Shown here one piece after another: positions 24,317 to 33,483 of a stretch of DNA of 44,576 bases. Every line of letters begins with the position of its first letter. The first letter of the stretch is position 1. The stretch lies in the NCBI GenBank assembly GCA_902475445.1, contig CABRZN010000004.1, positions 1 to 44,576 of the forward strand. Reading direction: 5' to 3'. Below the pieces are notes generated by a model, which saw nothing but the letters and a program-made list of their open reading frames with translations, was not told the origin of the DNA and made no database searches. Made by a program: the position numbers and the translations under genes. The DNA comes from an uncultured Collinsella sp. (GTDB lineage: Bacteria > Actinomycetota > Coriobacteriia > Coriobacteriales > Coriobacteriaceae).

Positions 24317-25462
24317 ATGAACAGGCTTTTCGACAAATCGATTGTGCTGGCGTGCTGCATTGCGGCCGCCATGGGCCTTGCTGTGGACGCTCGCCTGGTC
24401 GCGGCGTTTTGCCTTGGCGTTATTGCCACCTCACTGGGCGAGGTCGCACAGGGAAACCGCGCCCACCGTGCAAGCGAGGCCGCGAGCTACGCCTACATCA
24501 TCGTGGCTGTCTTCGTGCCGCCGTTCGTGCCGTTTGCGCCGCTCGCCCTCTATGACATCGCGCGGCGGGTGCGCCGCGAGCACGCCTGGGTCGCGCTGGG
24601 CATTGGCGTCGCCTTTGTCTTTGCGCTCGTCGCGGACCTTCGCGCCGACGCGCTCACTGCCCGAACACTCCTGCTGACCGCCATCCTTTCGGTTGTCGCC
24701 ACCTTGCTATCGCTACGTACCGCCCAGTTGGAGCGCGAGCAGCAGCGCATGCGCCGCACCCGCGACGAGCTGCAGGAACGAGCCCTCGCGCTCGAAGCGC
24801 GCAACCGCGATCTTGCCGACCGCCAGGACTACGAAGTCGAGCTCGCGACGCTCGCCGAACGCGCCCGCATCGCGCGCGAGATCCACGATAACGTGGGCCA
24901 CCAACTCACGCGCGCCTCACTGCAGGCCGAAGCCCTGCGCGTGGTCCACGCCGACGAGCCCGGCGTCGCCGCCGATTTTGCCGACGTCAAACGCACGGTT
25001 GACGAGGCGCTCCAGCTTGTACGCACCAGCGTCCACGCGCTCAACGACAACGCCGTCGACCTTTCCGTGCAGCTCGAACGCATTGTTGAAGGCGCGCGCT
25101 CGGACGGCGGCCCGCAGATTGAGCTTGAAGTTATGACCGAACATGCGCCCGCAAACGTCGCCAACTGCTTTGCGGCAGTCCTGCGCGAGGCGCTCTCCAA
25201 CACCATGCGCCACGCTTGCGCCCATGCTGTCACCGTACGATGCATGGAGCATCCGTCGTTTTACCAGCTCATCGTTACCGACGATGGCGTGGGCGGGGTC
25301 CAAGCAAGCAGCCGCGGCGCCGCGGAGGGCATGGGGCTTTCCTCCATGCGCGAGCGCATCGAGGCGCTTGGCGGCACCTTCACCGCCGGTCCGCGCGCCG
25401 GCGTCGGCGGCTGGCGCGTGTTTGCCACCGTTCCCAAGCAGCAAGGAGATGAGGACCGATGA
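24317..25462 (+). CDS. NarL-type sensor histidine kinase
   Basis: 381 aa. The N-terminal half (about residues 1-145) has around five membrane helices and no large extracellular domain, so it probably senses the membrane or an adjacent transporter. A coiled coil (about 145-175) leads to HisKA_3: ERARIAREIHDNVGHQLT, with phosphoacceptor His190. The HATPase domain has N-box REALSNTMRHA, DDGVGG and GMGLSSMRERIEALGG. It overlaps the response regulator by 4 bp (ATGA), so the two are translationally coupled. It is divergent from the ABC-2 exporter operon, an arrangement in which such pairs usually control the exporter (inference). Confidence 0.92.
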   Translation: MNRLFDKSIVLACCIAAAMGLAVDARLVAAFCLGVIATSLGEVAQGNRAHRASEAASYAYIIVAVFVPPFVPFAPLALYDIARRVRREHAWVALGIGVAFVFALVADLRADALTARTLLLTAILSVVATLLSLRTAQLEREQQRMRRTRDELQERALALEARNRDLADRQDYEVELATLAERARIAREIHDNVGHQLTRASLQAEALRVVHADEPGVAADFADVKRTVDEALQLVRTSVHALNDNAVDLSVQLERIVEGARSDGGPQIELEVMTEHAPANVANCFAAVLREALSNTMRHACAHAVTVRCMEHPSFYQLIVTDDGVGGVQASSRGAAEGMGLSSMRERIEALGGTFTAGPRAGVGGWRVFATVPKQQGDEDR

Positions 25463-26088
25463 GGCTCATCGTTGTCGACGACGACCGCCTGGTGGTCGAT
25501 TCGCTCAAGATTATCCTGGGCGCCCAGCCGCAAATCGAAGTGGCGGGCACCGGCGCCAATGGCGACGATGCGGTGGCGCTCTACGCCGAGCACACACCCG
25601 ATATTGCACTGCTCGACATTCAGATGCCGGGGCGCGACGGCCTTTCGGCGGCGCGCGAAATCCTTGAGCACGACCCCGCGGCACGCGTGGTGTTTCTGAC
25701 GACATTCTCGGATGACGAGTACATTGTATCGGCGCTCAAGCTGGGCGCCCGCGGTTACCTGATTAAAACCGATGTCGCCGCTATTCCTCCGGCGTTGGCG
25801 CAGGTCATGGCTGGCAAGCGTGTTCTCGAGGGCAAGGCGATCGAGGATGTCGACTTTGATGGGGCGAACGCTGAGGCCGGTGCGACCCGCCGGCCCGCGG
25901 CCTTTGCCGGCCTGACCGACCGCGAGTTCGAAGTCGCCGAGCTCATCGCCCGCGGCCTCGATAACAAGGAAATCGCCGCCACGGCCTACATGGGCGAAGG
26001 CACGGTGCGCAACCACATCAGCTCGATCCTTGCCAAAATGGGCCTGCGCAACCGCACCCAAATCGCCATCGCCTACCTGCGAGGGTAA
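25459..26088 (+). CDS. NarL/LuxR-family response regulator
   Basis: 209 aa. Receiver domain with the acidic pair VVDDD at the N-terminus, phosphoacceptor Asp53 in LLDIQMPG, Thr in FLTTFSDD and Lys in LIKTD. After a short linker comes the LuxR-type helix-turn-helix LTDREFEVAELIARGLDNKEIAATAYMGEGTVRNHISSILAKMG. It is coupled to the kinase. There is no hairpin directly after the stop; the first inverted-repeat element starts 60 bp downstream. Confidence 0.93.
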   Translation: MRLIVVDDDRLVVDSLKIILGAQPQIEVAGTGANGDDAVALYAEHTPDIALLDIQMPGRDGLSAAREILEHDPAARVVFLTTFSDDEYIVSALKLGARGYLIKTDVAAIPPALAQVMAGKRVLEGKAIEDVDFDGANAEAGATRRPAAFAGLTDREFEVAELIARGLDNKEIAATAYMGEGTVRNHISSILAKMGLRNRTQIAIAYLRG

Positions 26089-26148
26089 TTGACCGCCGGT
26101 CGACCGCTCCGACAGAGCAAAATGGCTGCCACCGATTTAATGCCATTT

Positions 26149-26302
26149 CAAAACTATGCCGGTTTACTACGATGAATCGCCCACCTTCGACCACGGCAAA
26201 TTGCGCGCTTGCAAAACCGCAGGTAGAACGTTTGTGATATTTAGAAAAATGCAATCATGGTCGGGAATGTCGAATTCATCGCAGTAAACCGGCATAGTTT
26301 TG
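26149..26302. repeat. Type-1 inverted-repeat element, copy A (154 bp)
   Basis: 29-bp terminal inverted repeats (26149-26177 and 26274-26302, one mismatch) contain CTATGCCGGTTTACTACGAT. The interior has AAAACCGCAGGTAGAACG. An identical-length copy lies at 33484-33637. No gene is present; short ORFs reading MPVYYDE arise from the repeat itself. Confidence 0.8.
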
Positions 26303-26393
26303 TTCGGGCGGCCCTGCACGAGCGCCTCCGCAAGCCTCGCGGGACCAAAATGATCCGTTTTCTTCCGCCCGCGGAGATCGACTGACGGCGCCC

Positions 26394-26553
26394 GCCACGA
26401 AATCGGCCCATCTACTACGTTTGACTCGATACCCCTGACCATACCTTCGTTTTGAACAAAACCGCAGGCGTTCTACCTGCGGTTTTGTTTTCGCGCTTTT
26501 CGGCATGGTTGTGGGTAAGAAGCTAAACGTAGTAGATGGGCCGGTTTCGTGGC
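26394..26553. repeat. Type-2 inverted-repeat element, copy A (160 bp)
   Basis: 29-bp terminal inverted repeats (26394-26422 and 26525-26553, one mismatch) contain GGCCCATCTACTACGTTT. The centre holds a terminator-like hairpin, AAAACCGCAGG with CCTGCGGTTTT followed by GTTTT (26458-26491). About 50 bp before it (from 26344, CCAAAATGATCCGTTTTC) are also conserved before the other copy at 33231. Confidence 0.8.
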
Positions 26554-26572
26554 GCGCCCTCCTCCCCAACGC

Positions 26573-26615
26573 ACAAAAGCGCCGCCACGGAGGAGGGAGA
26601 TGCCTCCGTGGCGGC
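26573..26615 (-). terminator. Terminator of the adhesin gene
   Basis: 13-bp stem GCCGCCACGGAGG (26581-26593) with 26603-26615, followed on the minus strand by GCTTTTGTG. A second hairpin, GCCCGGGGCC-TTTT-GGCCCCGGGC (26654-26677), lies closer to the stop codon and may help. Confidence 0.75.
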
Positions 26616-26690
26616 TGGGGGTAGGAGTAGGTCGGGATTTAGCCCTACCGGCCGCCCGGGGCCTTTTGGCCCCGGGCGCTGTCGACGTGC

Positions 26691-29600
26691 CTAGCGCTTA
26701 CGGATACCCCAGACCAGGGCTCCGACGCCGGCCATGGCGATGACAAATGCCATAAGCAGAGCAGCAGCCTGCTGGTCGCCTGTGGTGGGCAGGAAACCCT
26801 TGACCGTCTTGACGATGTTCGTCACGGTCTTGGGCGTGCCGGGATCGGGCGTCGGCACGGGCGTCTCGGGCTTTTTGTACGTGTTGTTGAACACGATACC
26901 CTCGACGCTCCTGTCGCCCTTGGTAAAGGCGACGTTCGCCTTTAGGTCGCCCTCGCCGTCATCGGCCACGTTAACGGTCGCGGTAAAGACGGACTTATCG
27001 TAGGTCATACCGACCTCGTCGCCCTTGACCTCGGCGATGGTGTAGACGTACGTACCAGGCTCGTCGTACTCGAACTTGTCGAAGTTGATCTTGCCGTCGG
27101 CATCGTTGGTGACGGTGGACTCGATGCCCTCGCCAACGAGCTTAAAGCTGAACTCGTCCTTCTTGAGCTCGCGTCCCTCAAGCACCTTGATGGCGCCGAT
27201 GGAGACCTGAGTGGGCATGGCGTGATACTTGTTGGTAAAGCCAGCCGACTCGGTGGTTCCCTCGAGCTTGTGCGTCGCGGTCAGCGTGCCGTCACCATTG
27301 TCGGAGACGGTGGTCACGACGGTGTAGGTCGCGCTGTCATAGGTGACGCCCTTGTACAGGCCGAGCGCGTTGGGGCAAGCCTCGCGCAGCGTGTACGTGT
27401 GCGTGCCGGGTGCCTCGTAGCGGATCGGGCTCAGCGTAACGGTGCCGTTGGCGTCGTTGGTGCCGCTAGCGACAACCACGCCGTCCTCGAGCAGATCAAA
27501 CGTGAACTCGCCAGCCGCAAGGTCGCGTCCGGTCAGACGCTTAACCGTCTTGACCTGATCGGTCACGGAAGAATCGGTGGGCGTCACGCTGTAGGTGTTG
27601 GTGAATGTGAAGGCCGCACCGTCATCGCCTTCGTGCATGACGCTCAGATGTCCGGCACCGTCGTCAGTCACGGTGTAGGAAACCTTGCGCGTGGCGTTGG
27701 CGTCGTTGGTCACGCCAGGGGCACTACCGGACTCGGTCACCGTGTAGGTAAAGGTGTGCGAGCGCGGATCAGTGGGGGCTGCGGGCTCGGACTCGTCGTT
27801 GGACTCGTCGGTGTCGGCATCAGCGCCGGCGTCGGCCTCTTCAGCCTCTGCCTCGTCGGCCTCAGCCTCGTCAGCTTCGTCCGCCTCGGCCTTATCGGTC
27901 GCATCGTCCGTCACGCCCAGGGCGCGGTTGAGATCCTCGAGCGTAAAGTGGATCTTGCCAAAGTCCACGTTGCCGGCCGCGTCGTTGGTTGCAGTCGTGC
28001 GCTCGGGCATCGGGGCACCAGACTCGTCGGCGGTCACGGTAAAGGTGAACTTGCCCGTGATGTCAGCCGGGGTCAGGCCCTCGGCAGCTTGGAGCTTCTT
28101 AGTGCCGGTGAGCGCGGCATCGACGGCTTCGGCGCCGTAGACGTTCTCGAACAAGGGCTCGACGCCGCCGTAGTCGACCGTTGCCGTCAGGGTACCGTCA
28201 CCGTTGTCGACGACGATAACCTTAAAGCCAAAGCTCCACGTTGTAGCGGAAACGCCATTCGGCAGCCCGAATAAATCTTCGTAGGCCGTGTAGTTAATGG
28301 TCCAGGCAAGCTTACCGTCCTTATCGGTACGATAAGCAAGCCCAGCAGCCTCAAGATTAGCAAGCATCTTAGTGTCGTAGTGCAGCGTATCAAAGCTCAC
28401 GTGCCCGCCGATATTGGGCTTGAGGTTTTCGTATGCCACAAGCTCACCCTGATAGGCGATGCCGAACCAGAACTCGCCGTCGGCCATCGGGCGGCCGGTC
28501 AGAGTCTTGGTGGCAACGACCTGAGCGGCGGTGCCGCCAGGCGTGTTGGTCGTAGCGCTGTAACTGTTGTGGAACGGCACCAGGGCCTTCTCGACCTTGT
28601 TCTCGCCACTCTTGTGGACCATCTCATGCGTGCCCTCGGGACCGCCGGAAACGGTCGTCGTAGCAGTGAGCGTGCCGGCGGTGTCGTCGGCAATGGCGAT
28701 CGTCACCGTGCGCACGGCGTCGTCGTAGGTGTAACCGGGCTGGCCGTCGTTCTTCTCGGCCACGGTGTACGTAAAGGTCTTGCCGGCGTCAGCCTGCGTA
28801 AAAATAACCTCATGACCAGCCAGAATGTCGATCAGTCCGACCGTTGCCTCTGCCGCTGCGGGGGACTTGAAGCTATTAGCCCCGGGCAGCAGACCGAGCG
28901 CGCGAGCCGAAGCGTCGTCAGCAGGTGTCACGGTAAAGGTGAACTGACCCTCGGTCATGGGGCGGCCGTCCAGATACTTGCTGAGCCACAGACCGCCGGC
29001 AGCGGTGTAGTTAAGCTCAGTGCGGTACGTGTTGGTAAAGCGTCCGTTTTCCTTCTTGGTGACGTTGGCGGTCAGGCTGCCATCGCCGTTCTCGGTCACG
29101 GTCACTTCGGCGGTTGCGACATGCGCGTCATACGTCATGCCGACCGTGCTGCCCGCGTTCTCGCGGATCTCGTACTTGTAGGTTCCGGTGGCCGTGTAGC
29201 GAATCTTGCCGAACTTGATGGCGGCAATGCCGTCCTTCGCGTCCTTCTTGCTCACGGTCACGGTTGCGGGGTCGGGCAGCGGGGTGCCCTCGGCGGCGGT
29301 AATGGTAAAGCTGAACTCGTCGGAGTCCGTCCAAGCGCGACCATCGACAGCCTTGCTCAGGCCAAAGTCGAGGTCTGCATCGGTCGGGGTCACGCTGTAG
29401 GAGTTCTCGAAGGTCGCAGCCGTGGCGCCCTTCGCGTCCTTCAGGACATGCTCGGCCTTGAGGGTGCCGTCGCCGTTGTCCGTGATGGTGGTCTCGATGG
29501 TGTACTTGACGTTGCTGTAGGTGATGCCCTTGCTGGTGGTTCCGCCGTTGGCCTCGTGCAGCGTGTAGGTGTGCTTGCCGGGCTTGTCGTAGGTGATCTT

Positions 29601-32600
29601 GTCCATTGCAATCTTGCCGTCGGCGGCGTTGGTGCCCTTGGCGACGACCTTGTCGCCCTCGACGAGCTCGAAGCTAAACTCGCCGCCCTTGAGCTCGCGA
29701 CCGGTCAGGACCTTGGTCGCGGTGATCTGGTCGGTGGCGCTCGTCTCGACAGGCTTCACACTATAGGTGTTGGTGAACGTAAATGCCGCATCGCCGTCCG
29801 GGTTACGGGATACGCTCAGCTTACCCTTGCCGTTATCGGTCACGGTGAAGGAAACCTTGCGCGACAGCGTGGCGTCGTTGGTCACGCCAGCGACCTCGCC
29901 GGACTCGGTCACGGTGTAGGTAAAGGTGTGCTCGCGCTTCTTGGACTTCTCACCCAGGGCCTTGTTAAGGTCGTCGAGCGTAAAGGTGATCTTGCCAAAG
30001 TCGACCTTGCCGTCGGCGTCGTTGTGCACGCTCGTGCTCGCAGGCATAGGCGCGCCCTCTTCGCCGGTCACGGTAAAGGTAAACTTGCCGGTGATGTCGG
30101 CCGGGGTCAGGTCGTCGAGAACCTGCAGATTCTTCTTGCCCACAAGCGATGCCTTGACAGCATTCGTGGTGTAGGCGTTCTTGAACTCGATGCTCTTGAC
30201 GTCCTTGACGTCCTTGGCATCCTTCAGCTCGTGCGTAGCCACCAGCTGGCCCTTGCCGTTGTCGGCAATGGTCGTCACGATGGTGTACTCGGCGGTGCTG
30301 TAGGTGATACCACCGGCATTGCCCTTGACCTCATGCAGCGTATAGGTGTGCTGGCCGATCTCGGTGTACTTGATGGGGCTGAACGTCACCTTACCATCGG
30401 CAGCGTTCGCAACGGTCTCGATAAGCTCAGAGTCCTCACCCTTAATCTCGCGCAGCTCAAAGCTGAACTCGCCGGCCGTAAGGTCGCGCCCGGTCAGGGA
30501 CTTGGTCACGTCAATCTTGTCGGTAACGCTGGACTCAACAGGCTCCGCAGTGTAGACGTTCTTGAACTCGGTCTCGTCGGCTTCGCTCCAGGCCACCTTC
30601 ACGTCAGCGCTGAGCACGCCCTTCTTGTTGGGCGTGACCGTCACGGTGATCTTCGCAACGTTCTTGCTGTAGGCAATGCCGTCAACCGTGGTCCCGGCGT
30701 TCTTTTCGCTGACCTTGTAGACATACGTGCCAGGCTCGTTGTATTTGATCGTGCCGAAGTTAATGGCCGCCTTGCCATTGTCCAGATCGCCCTTGGTCAC
30801 AGACACAGCCACGGGCGCTGTCGCGGACTCGGGCATCGGGGCGCCGTCCACGGGCGTCAGCCCAAACTCAAACGTGTCCTCCTTCGTCCAGTTGCGGCCC
30901 TCGAGCACCTTGGTCAGGCCAAAGTCGGCCTTGGTATCCACCGTTGCCGGCGTCATGTCGTACTTATAGCTAATCTTGCCGTTGTTGCCCAGGTAGGAGT
31001 TGACATGCGTCGCGGTAGCCTTTGCGGATATGTTGTTCCACTTGGGATTGAGTACGTCGGTCGCGGTACGGGTGTTGTTGCCGCCCACGCTATCCTTGGT
31101 GGTATGGAGCTCATCGATAAAGGCCAGGCGTGCGGTTCCCACGGTAAACACCAAGTTACCGTTCTCATCGGGAACAATCGCGCCATCGAACTTCGCGGCG
31201 TCGCCACCGATAAACTCGATGACGGCGGTGGCGGGCTTGGCCTCGCCGTTCTCGCCCTGCTCCTCAAACTCGTCCTTGTAGTAATAGGTAACCTCGCCAG
31301 CCAGCGCGGGCCCCTTTGCAGGCTGCGTGCAAGCCTTATCCGTGTAAATGGGCGTCTGCTTCTGGAAATAGTAATAGCGGTTGGTGTCGGCAGGCTCAAA
31401 GGTCGCAACCGTATCGCCCATCGCACCGCCGCTCCACTTGTTCGCGAAGAAGCTTACGGTATTGGCGCCGTCAACGACGGTCGTATTATGCTCGATGTAG
31501 TCCTTGAGCCCCGTGACCTTCTCGGGCGTAAACAGGTTGTCGAGCGCAACGCTCTTCACGCTCGAGGTGTACTTCACGCGGATAGGCTGAGCGCTGTCGA
31601 CCGAAAGCTTGCCGTCTTCGTTCTTAAAGTGGCTCTGCGGAATCAACGACGCAGGAATCTTGACCGTTACGATATCGCCGGTCTGGGGCTCGCCCTCTTT
31701 GGCATGCTGAACGGTGATGACCAGGTTCGCGGCATCACCCGTGAATGTGTAGGTGTCGACGTTGTCCTCGGTCTTTGTCGGCTTGTCAAACGTCGTGCCG
31801 TTGTATATAAAACCGTCGACCTGCATAAAGTCGCCCAGCTCATCGGTAAACGTAATGTAGCCGGACTTGGTCGCGTCGTAACCCTTTTCGATTTCGGTCG
31901 GGTGAGGCGCTTCCGACGTAATGGCCTGTGAGATGTCGTCGAAGACCTTCTTGAGCTCTTCTGCATTGGTCGCCGACTTGTAGTAGTCGGAGTTTTCTGC
32001 GCGCGCACCGTGAGTATCCCATGCCGTGGCATTGGGGTAGTTACTCGATACGGCCTGCATGAACTTGTTCTCTTGGCTTGTCTTCGAATCTTGGACACTG
32101 GCATTGGGGTTCGCACCGTTAAAGATGCCAATGGTATAAACGGTGGCCTTGCCGTCCTTCATGTTTTTGGCAGCCGTCACGGCAGTGTTAGCGACGCCCG
32201 AATCAAACTCGCTGAAGCTTGTCGGCGTGCCGTCGGTAAAGAACACAACGATCTTCTTGGCGTCTGCGCGACCAGAAGTTTTGATGTTTTTCTCGGCTTG
32301 TTTCATACCATAATCGGCACGCGTAGCGCCAGCAGGCTTGATGGAATCGATCGTTCCCTTAAGACCCTTTGCGCCGCCAACCGTGCACGCCGTCAACTCT
32401 TGCATTGTCTGCGAATAGTTGTAGCTATGGCCGCCGGAGCGGTACGTGTCGTTTCCGACCTTATCGGTCTCATCACCCGCAAACTTAACAATGGCAACCT
32501 TATGCTGCCTATCGACACCCTCGATACCTTCGTTTTGTTTGGCGATGGTGTCGATAAAGCTGTTCGCAGCGTTCTTCAGTGCATCGATACGCTTGGTGGA

Positions 32601-33005
32601 ATCTCCACCGCCCATAGGATCATTCATCGAGCCAGATGCATCCAGCACCATCACGATGTCAAGCGGCGTGGTAACCGTCACCTTTGAATTAGACGTCGAG
32701 GACATCGCCGAAAGCGTAGTCAAGAAATCCGACTCTTCGTTTTCTCCGGTTGCCATGACCGTCTTGTCGGTCCAGATTCGACCGACGTTTTGGGTCGTTA
32801 CTTTATTACCGCTGTGGCCGGCCGCCCAGATTTCCCAGCGTCCGGTGGTGTCGGGGTCGACGACCGTCGGCCCGCTCATTGTCGGTCCGTCCATTCCTGT
32901 GCTGGACCTGGCGTTGGCCTCGGGCAGCATGGCAAATGCTGCGGCTGGCAACACCAGCACTACGGCCAGTATCACCGCCAAGAGACCCCTCGTGTACTTA
33001 CCCAT
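26691..33005 (-). CDS. LPxTG-anchored giant surface adhesin: vWA domain plus ten pilin-type repeats
   Basis: 2104 aa. A signal peptide (about 1-32, ...PAAAFAMLPEANA) leads to a mature start. A von Willebrand A domain follows (about 110-360) with the MIDAS motif DASGSMND at Asp122. From about residue 690 come ten repeats of 110-185 residues, each opening with a variant of K-x-LxGRxLxxGEFxF and ending near YxVxPVE/T: starts near 693, 830, 946, 1090, 1213, 1340, 1497, 1632, 1818 and 1935. They resemble FctA/Spy0128 (Cna-B-like) pilin domains that form isopeptide bonds. Repeat 8 has an acidic Asp/Glu/Ala insert. The C-terminus has LPTTG (2072-2076), a hydrophobic helix and RKR: a sortase substrate. 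Host binding is inferred. No sortase gene is in the window. AAGGGAG lies before the ATG. Confidence 0.93.
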   Translation of the reverse strand: MGKYTRGLLAVILAVVLVLPAAAFAMLPEANARSSTGMDGPTMSGPTVVDPDTTGRWEIWAAGHSGNKVTTQNVGRIWTDKTVMATGENEESDFLTTLSAMSSTSNSKVTVTTPLDIVMVLDASGSMNDPMGGGDSTKRIDALKNAANSFIDTIAKQNEGIEGVDRQHKVAIVKFAGDETDKVGNDTYRSGGHSYNYSQTMQELTACTVGGAKGLKGTIDSIKPAGATRADYGMKQAEKNIKTSGRADAKKIVVFFTDGTPTSFSEFDSGVANTAVTAAKNMKDGKATVYTIGIFNGANPNASVQDSKTSQENKFMQAVSSNYPNATAWDTHGARAENSDYYKSATNAEELKKVFDDISQAITSEAPHPTEIEKGYDATKSGYITFTDELGDFMQVDGFIYNGTTFDKPTKTEDNVDTYTFTGDAANLVITVQHAKEGEPQTGDIVTVKIPASLIPQSHFKNEDGKLSVDSAQPIRVKYTSSVKSVALDNLFTPEKVTGLKDYIEHNTTVVDGANTVSFFANKWSGGAMGDTVATFEPADTNRYYYFQKQTPIYTDKACTQPAKGPALAGEVTYYYKDEFEEQGENGEAKPATAVIEFIGGDAAKFDGAIVPDENGNLVFTVGTARLAFIDELHTTKDSVGGNNTRTATDVLNPKWNNISAKATATHVNSYLGNNGKISYKYDMTPATVDTKADFGLTKVLEGRNWTKEDTFEFGLTPVDGAPMPESATAPVAVSVTKGDLDNGKAAINFGTIKYNEPGTYVYKVSEKNAGTTVDGIAYSKNVAKITVTVTPNKKGVLSADVKVAWSEADETEFKNVYTAEPVESSVTDKIDVTKSLTGRDLTAGEFSFELREIKGEDSELIETVANAADGKVTFSPIKYTEIGQHTYTLHEVKGNAGGITYSTAEYTIVTTIADNGKGQLVATHELKDAKDVKDVKSIEFKNAYTTNAVKASLVGKKNLQVLDDLTPADITGKFTFTVTGEEGAPMPASTSVHNDADGKVDFGKITFTLDDLNKALGEKSKKREHTFTYTVTESGEVAGVTNDATLSRKVSFTVTDNGKGKLSVSRNPDGDAAFTFTNTYSVKPVETSATDQITATKVLTGRELKGGEFSFELVEGDKVVAKGTNAADGKIAMDKITYDKPGKHTYTLHEANGGTTSKGITYSNVKYTIETTITDNGDGTLKAEHVLKDAKGATAATFENSYSVTPTDADLDFGLSKAVDGRAWTDSDEFSFTITAAEGTPLPDPATVTVSKKDAKDGIAAIKFGKIRYTATGTYKYEIRENAGSTVGMTYDAHVATAEVTVTENGDGSLTANVTKKENGRFTNTYRTELNYTAAGGLWLSKYLDGRPMTEGQFTFTVTPADDASARALGLLPGANSFKSPAAAEATVGLIDILAGHEVIFTQADAGKTFTYTVAEKNDGQPGYTYDDAVRTVTIAIADDTAGTLTATTTVSGGPEGTHEMVHKSGENKVEKALVPFHNSYSATTNTPGGTAAQVVATKTLTGRPMADGEFWFGIAYQGELVAYENLKPNIGGHVSFDTLHYDTKMLANLEAAGLAYRTDKDGKLAWTINYTAYEDLFGLPNGVSATTWSFGFKVIVVDNGDGTLTATVDYGGVEPLFENVYGAEAVDAALTGTKKLQAAEGLTPADITGKFTFTVTADESGAPMPERTTATNDAAGNVDFGKIHFTLEDLNRALGVTDDATDKAEADEADEAEADEAEAEEADAGADADTDESNDESEPAAPTDPRSHTFTYTVTESGSAPGVTNDANATRKVSYTVTDDGAGHLSVMHEGDDGAAFTFTNTYSVTPTDSSVTDQVKTVKRLTGRDLAAGEFTFDLLEDGVVVASGTNDANGTVTLSPIRYEAPGTHTYTLREACPNALGLYKGVTYDSATYTVVTTVSDNGDGTLTATHKLEGTTESAGFTNKYHAMPTQVSIGAIKVLEGRELKKDEFSFKLVGEGIESTVTNDADGKINFDKFEYDEPGTYVYTIAEVKGDEVGMTYDKSVFTATVNVADDGEGDLKANVAFTKGDRSVEGIVFNNTYKKPETPVPTPDPGTPKTVTNIVKTVKGFLPTTGDQQAAALLMAFVIAMAGVGALVWGIRKR

Positions 33006-33041
33006 CGTATCTCCCTTCTCGCAGGATTAGACCTTGCATCA

Positions 33042-33137
33042 GCCTAAAGTTACGGAATGAGACACAATTAGGGCAGGTGACACACGTTCCAGATTCGTTT
33101 TTAGGCGTGAGACAAATGTCTCACCAAAGTTGAGACA
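33042..33137. promoter_or_regulatory. Cluster of TGAGACA sites and a palindrome upstream of the adhesin gene
   Basis: A perfect 18-bp palindrome GTGAGACAAATGTCTCAC (33107-33124) and further TGAGACA copies at 33058-33064 and 33131-33137 lie 50-135 bp before the adhesin ATG. Spacing suggests operator sites for a dimeric regulator. On the minus strand the copy nearest the gene reads on into TTCCGTAAC and TTTAGGC, like one arm of the hairpin repeats at 42683. The exact promoter was not identified. Confidence 0.55.
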
Positions 33138-33230
33138 CAGCGTTTTCGCAGGAAAACAGGTGCGACTCGGAGCCGACGGGCCAAAATGATCCGTTTTCCT
33201 CCGTCCCCGGGGGATCAATTGATGGTGCTC

Positions 33231-33390
33231 GCCACGAAACCGGCCCGTCTACTACGTTTGACCCGATACCTCCGACCATACCAGTGTTTTACGAAAAACC
33301 GCAGGCCATCTACCTGCGGTTTTCTTTTCTCGCTTTTCGCTGTGGTTGAGGGTGGCCGCCCAAACGTAGTAGATGGGCCCATTTCGTGGC
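33231..33390. repeat. Type-2 inverted-repeat element, copy B (160 bp)
   Basis: Terminal inverted repeats 33231-33259 and 33362-33390 (three mismatches), with a central terminator-like hairpin AACCGCAGG/CCTGCGGTT followed by TTCTTTTC. Exactly the length of copy A at 26394. It is preceded by the same 50-bp CCAAAATGATCCGTTTTC block (from about 33180), which appears a third time at about 33420. Confidence 0.8.
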
Positions 33391-33483
33391 GGACGGGTTG
33401 CGCAGACGCCCTTGCAAGGCCAAAATGGTCCGCTTTCCTCCGTCCCCGGGGGATTAGGGGCTGTTACCGATGCGGTGTCATTT

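Noticed and set aside
26167..26569. Small ORFs (MPVYYDE..., others) in the inverted-repeat elements
   Set aside because: They are generated by the repeat arms, have no ribosome binding site, and differ between copies.
28380..31931. 1183-codon ORF on the plus strand inside the adhesin gene
   Set aside because: It is antisense to a clear LPxTG adhesin whose repeats and domains are intact. Its protein is low-complexity Val/Arg/Gly/His-rich, with no ribosome binding site or family motif: a GC-rich shadow frame.
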